A stretch of 64,000 nucleotides of DNA from assembly GCF_000758665.1 (NCBI RefSeq), contig NZ_CP009285.1, forward strand, positions 2,976,001-3,040,000, in the 5' to 3' direction. The DNA is from Paenibacillus borealis. Lineage in GTDB: Bacteria; Bacillota; Bacilli; Paenibacillales; Paenibacillaceae. Under the pieces are notes generated by a model. That model ran no database searches. It had not been told where the DNA came from and saw nothing but the letters and a program-made list of their open reading frames with translations. This document shows positions 61,992 through 64,000 of this stretch, in pieces (the stretch's first letter is position 1; the number at the start of each line of letters is the position of its first letter). Both the position numbers and the translations under genes were made by a program.

Positions 61992-62021
61992 TTGTCAATT
62001 TCCCTGACTTCTGATTATAAT
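61992..62021 (+). promoter_or_regulatory. amtB promoter
   Basis: TTGTCA (61992-61997), 18-base spacer, TATAAT (62016-62021). Transcription is expected near 62028. Confidence 0.7.
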
Positions 62022-62042
62022 GACATTAAGAGTTTCACGCTT

Positions 62043-62059
62043 TGTTAGAAAATATAACA
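62043..62059 (+). promoter_or_regulatory. GlnR/TnrA box in the amtB leader
   Basis: TGTTAGAAAATATAACA is an exact fit to TGTNAN7TNACA. It lies about 15-31 bases downstream of the predicted transcription start, the position for repression or road-block and not classical activation. Confidence 0.85.
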
Positions 62060-62078
62060 TTGGGGAGTGGGGTAAAGT

Positions 62079-63467
62079 ATGAAAAAAAAGATGTTGATGA
62101 TGTTCCTGGCCATGGTTACACTGATGATCTACCCGGTCAGCGCATTTGCAGCTGAGGGTCCGGCAGCACCGGATCTGCAAATCGGACTTGACACTGCGTT
62201 TACGTTCCTGGCATTTATCCTTGTATTCTTTATGCAATCTGGTTTTGCAATGCTTGAAGCCGGTTCGGTCCGGATGAAGAATGCAGGCCACGTTGCTGGT
62301 AAGACGGTATTGACACTGGCCATTGCAAGCTTGTGTTTCTGGGCACTGGGCTTCGGTCTTGGCTTCGGTAACGGCAATAGCTTCTTCGGCACTACAGGAT
62401 TCTTCTACGGTGGAGACACAACGGCTTCCTCGTTCGAATCCCTGGCATTCTCCGATGTAACCCTAAATGTAAAATTCCTGTTCCAAATGGCTTTCGCAGC
62501 GGTTTCCCTGGCGATCGTATCCGGTGGTATGGCGGAACGTGCGAAGCTGAGCGTATACATCATCTTCGGAATTCTCTTCTCCGTAGTCATCTATCCGGTT
62601 GTAGCTCACTGGGTATGGGGCGGCGGCTGGCTGGCTGAACTGGGCATGCAGGACTATGCAGGTTCCACGGTTGTCCATCTTACAGGTGCAACTGCAGCAG
62701 TTGTGGCAACAATTCTGCTCAAACCCCGTCTGGGCAAATTCAATAAAGAAGGTAAACCGGTTATCATTCCTGGTCACAACCAGGTATTCACGGTACTCGG
62801 CGTTATCATTCTCTGGTTCGGCTGGTTTGGCTTCAACCCGGGTAGTGCATTGTCCCCTATGGGCGGATTCTTCGGCCACGTGGCACTGACAACGAACCTG
62901 GCTGCTGCGGCAGGCGGTCTGGCAGCGCTGATTGCTTCCTGGCTGTACTTCGGCAAGTCGGACATTCCGGCAATGCTAAACGGTGTTCTCGCTGCACTCG
63001 TTGCGATCACTGGCGCCTGTGCATTTGTAGAACCTTGGGCAGCAATTCTTATTGGATTTATCGCTGGTGCATTCACATTCATGACTTCCCAGTGGCTGGA
63101 ACGTGCAGGTCTTGACGATCCAATCTACGCTTTCTCTGTTCACGGTATTGCAGGAATGTGGGGAGCGATTTCTACAGGCTTGTTTGCAACACCTGAGCTT
63201 GTTGAAACTGTTGGTGTTGGTAAAGCCGGTCTGTTCTACGGCGGCGGCGCTCACCAGCTGGGAGTACAGGCGCTTGGTGTAATCGGAACCTTTGCTTTCG
63301 TAGCGGTTATGTCCTTCATTATCCTCTACGTAATGAAACTGGTTATCGGACTGCGCGTAACTGAAGAAGAAGAATTGATGGGTCTGGATATCAGTGAGCA
63401 TGGTACTTACGGGTATCCTGAACAAATGAAACTGATCACAGAATCGGAATCCAAACCCCTGAAATAA
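62079..63467 (+). CDS. amtB: Ammonium transporter Amt
   Basis: A 462-residue membrane protein with a cleavable signal peptide (MKKKMLMMFLAMVTLMIY, cut after AFA) and about 11 helices. Family landmarks are QSGFAMLEAGSVRMKNAGHV, ISGGMAER-like VSGGMAERAKLS, WFGWFGFNPGSAL, and DDPIYAFSVHGIAGMWGAIS with the pore histidine. GGGGAG precedes the ATG. It lacks an adjacent glnK/PII gene. Expression is likely under nitrogen control through the box at 62043-62059. Confidence 0.95.
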   Translation: MKKKMLMMFLAMVTLMIYPVSAFAAEGPAAPDLQIGLDTAFTFLAFILVFFMQSGFAMLEAGSVRMKNAGHVAGKTVLTLAIASLCFWALGFGLGFGNGNSFFGTTGFFYGGDTTASSFESLAFSDVTLNVKFLFQMAFAAVSLAIVSGGMAERAKLSVYIIFGILFSVVIYPVVAHWVWGGGWLAELGMQDYAGSTVVHLTGATAAVVATILLKPRLGKFNKEGKPVIIPGHNQVFTVLGVIILWFGWFGFNPGSALSPMGGFFGHVALTTNLAAAAGGLAALIASWLYFGKSDIPAMLNGVLAALVAITGACAFVEPWAAILIGFIAGAFTFMTSQWLERAGLDDPIYAFSVHGIAGMWGAISTGLFATPELVETVGVGKAGLFYGGGAHQLGVQALGVIGTFAFVAVMSFIILYVMKLVIGLRVTEEEELMGLDISEHGTYGYPEQMKLITESESKPLK

Positions 63468-63500
63468 TTATATCTTCTACTTAATAGGGAGGCGGACCGA

Positions 63501-64000
63501 GTGGCTTCGATGGAGACAGCAGACTGGAACGAAGATGAAAGATACTTGTCCATCGTAACGGCCGGTTCGCCGCAGGAGCTTAAGGCCAGGCGTACCGCTT
63601 GTCAAAAAGTACTTCTGGAGCAGTTAAATGTTATTCCGGTTGAGGAATGGATGTGCCGGGTGAATGCAATGCATGATCAGATTGCAGGAACGGCGGTACG
63701 TATATGTGAGGCGCAGATGAAGGAGGCGGGCTATGGCCTGCCTCCCTGCGCCTATTCCTTTATTGTATTCGGCAGTGCAGGCAGACAGGAAGCTACGCTG
63801 TGGAGTGATCAGGATAATGGTTTGATTGTAGAAGGAGAGCTGGATGGGCTTAAGAAAAGCTATTTCGAAGCCTTTGGAGCCATGTTGTCCGATGTGCTTG
63901 AAACTGCGGGTTATGAGAAATGCGACGGCAAGGTGATGTGCTCCGAGCCTTTGTGGCGTAAAACACTGCCTGAATGGGAGCATCAGCTGGCGGGATGGAT
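63501..64000 (+). CDS. DUF294 nucleotidyltransferase-like protein (5' part)
   Basis: The frame opens at GTG 63501, 8 bases after GGGAGG, and runs off the right edge after 166 codons. The nucleotidyltransferase motif is FIVFGSAGRQEATLWSDQDN (G-S...E...D-x-D), the GlnD-like catalytic pattern of DUF294 proteins. An N-terminal helical region precedes it. The gene follows amtB by 33 bases, so cotranscription is likely, hinting at nitrogen signalling; this is inference. The C-terminus and any further domain are not in the window. Confidence 0.8.
   Translation, partial: MASMETADWNEDERYLSIVTAGSPQELKARRTACQKVLLEQLNVIPVEEWMCRVNAMHDQIAGTAVRICEAQMKEAGYGLPPCAYSFIVFGSAGRQEATLWSDQDNGLIVEGELDGLKKSYFEAFGAMLSDVLETAGYEKCDGKVMCSEPLWRKTLPEWEHQLAGW

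Overview
The window reads as chromosomal DNA of a spore-forming Bacillota, most likely a Paenibacillus or close relative. This rests on strong AGGAGG ribosome-binding sites with many TTG and GTG starts, a moderately high GC content, a YjcZ-type sporulation peptide, a spore/cell-wall LysM-M14 endopeptidase, a YtpB-type sesquarterpene synthase, Firmicutes-style haem genes (hemE-hemH-hemY), and families of short intergenic repeats. No rRNA, tRNA, phage, transposase or CRISPR array is visible. The genus is inferred, since no marker such as 16S is present.

Layout. 1-6.9 kb: housekeeping and small conserved genes (DUF6157, methyltransferase, tandem-HTH regulator, Dabb, DUF86, SufR-like regulator, YtxH, murI, LysM-M14 peptidase). 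6.87-8.1 kb: a gene-poor stretch with an ECF-sigma-like promoter fused to a hairpin, a possible 27-residue ORF, tandem repeats and a C-rich strand-biased tract. 8.1-20 kb: an accessory carbohydrate locus made of two paralogous FAD-dependent oxidoreductases bracketing a sugar ABC importer (two permeases and a lipoprotein, no ATPase) and a YesM/YesN-type two-component system, closed by a secreted beta-helix protein. 20-21.1 kb: a second copy of the ECF-promoter/hairpin element ahead of DUF1232-like, His-substituted IscA-like and DUF1450 genes. 21.1-22 kb: a cluster of tandem repeats. 22-29 kb: rlmL, an O-methyltransferase, an MFS exporter and the hemEHY operon. 29-36.6 kb: CapA, glycerophosphodiesterase, FAH-family, DUF92, TetR, ABC-F and TPR genes. 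36.8-46.7 kb: methyltransferase, phosphodiester glycosidase, M42 peptidase, LapA, PepF, small membrane genes, cold-shock protein, MFS, ytpB and pfkA. 46.8-49.7 kb: a sulfane-sulfur operon coding for a four-domain CoA-disulfide-reductase/rhodanese/TusA/DsrE fusion plus a CstR-type repressor, with two palindromic operators. 49.7-64 kb: MATE, DUF4015, YitT, DEAD-box helicase, YjcZ, DUF624, 6S RNA, tpx, rhomboid, LysR, YugP, MerR, amtB under a perfect GlnR box, and the start of a DUF294 nucleotidyltransferase.

The most coherent candidate for a poorly described system is the 8-20 kb locus. It has sensing, uptake, a secreted beta-helix polysaccharide-active candidate and two oxidoreductases, but no recognisable intracellular glycosidase, which suggests glycan breakdown that relies on oxidation. 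The second is the duplicated ECF-promoter/hairpin cassette at 6870 and 20033, whose TGAAAC-N16-CGTA spacing is exact in both copies and whose 15-bp stem varies in a partly compensatory way.
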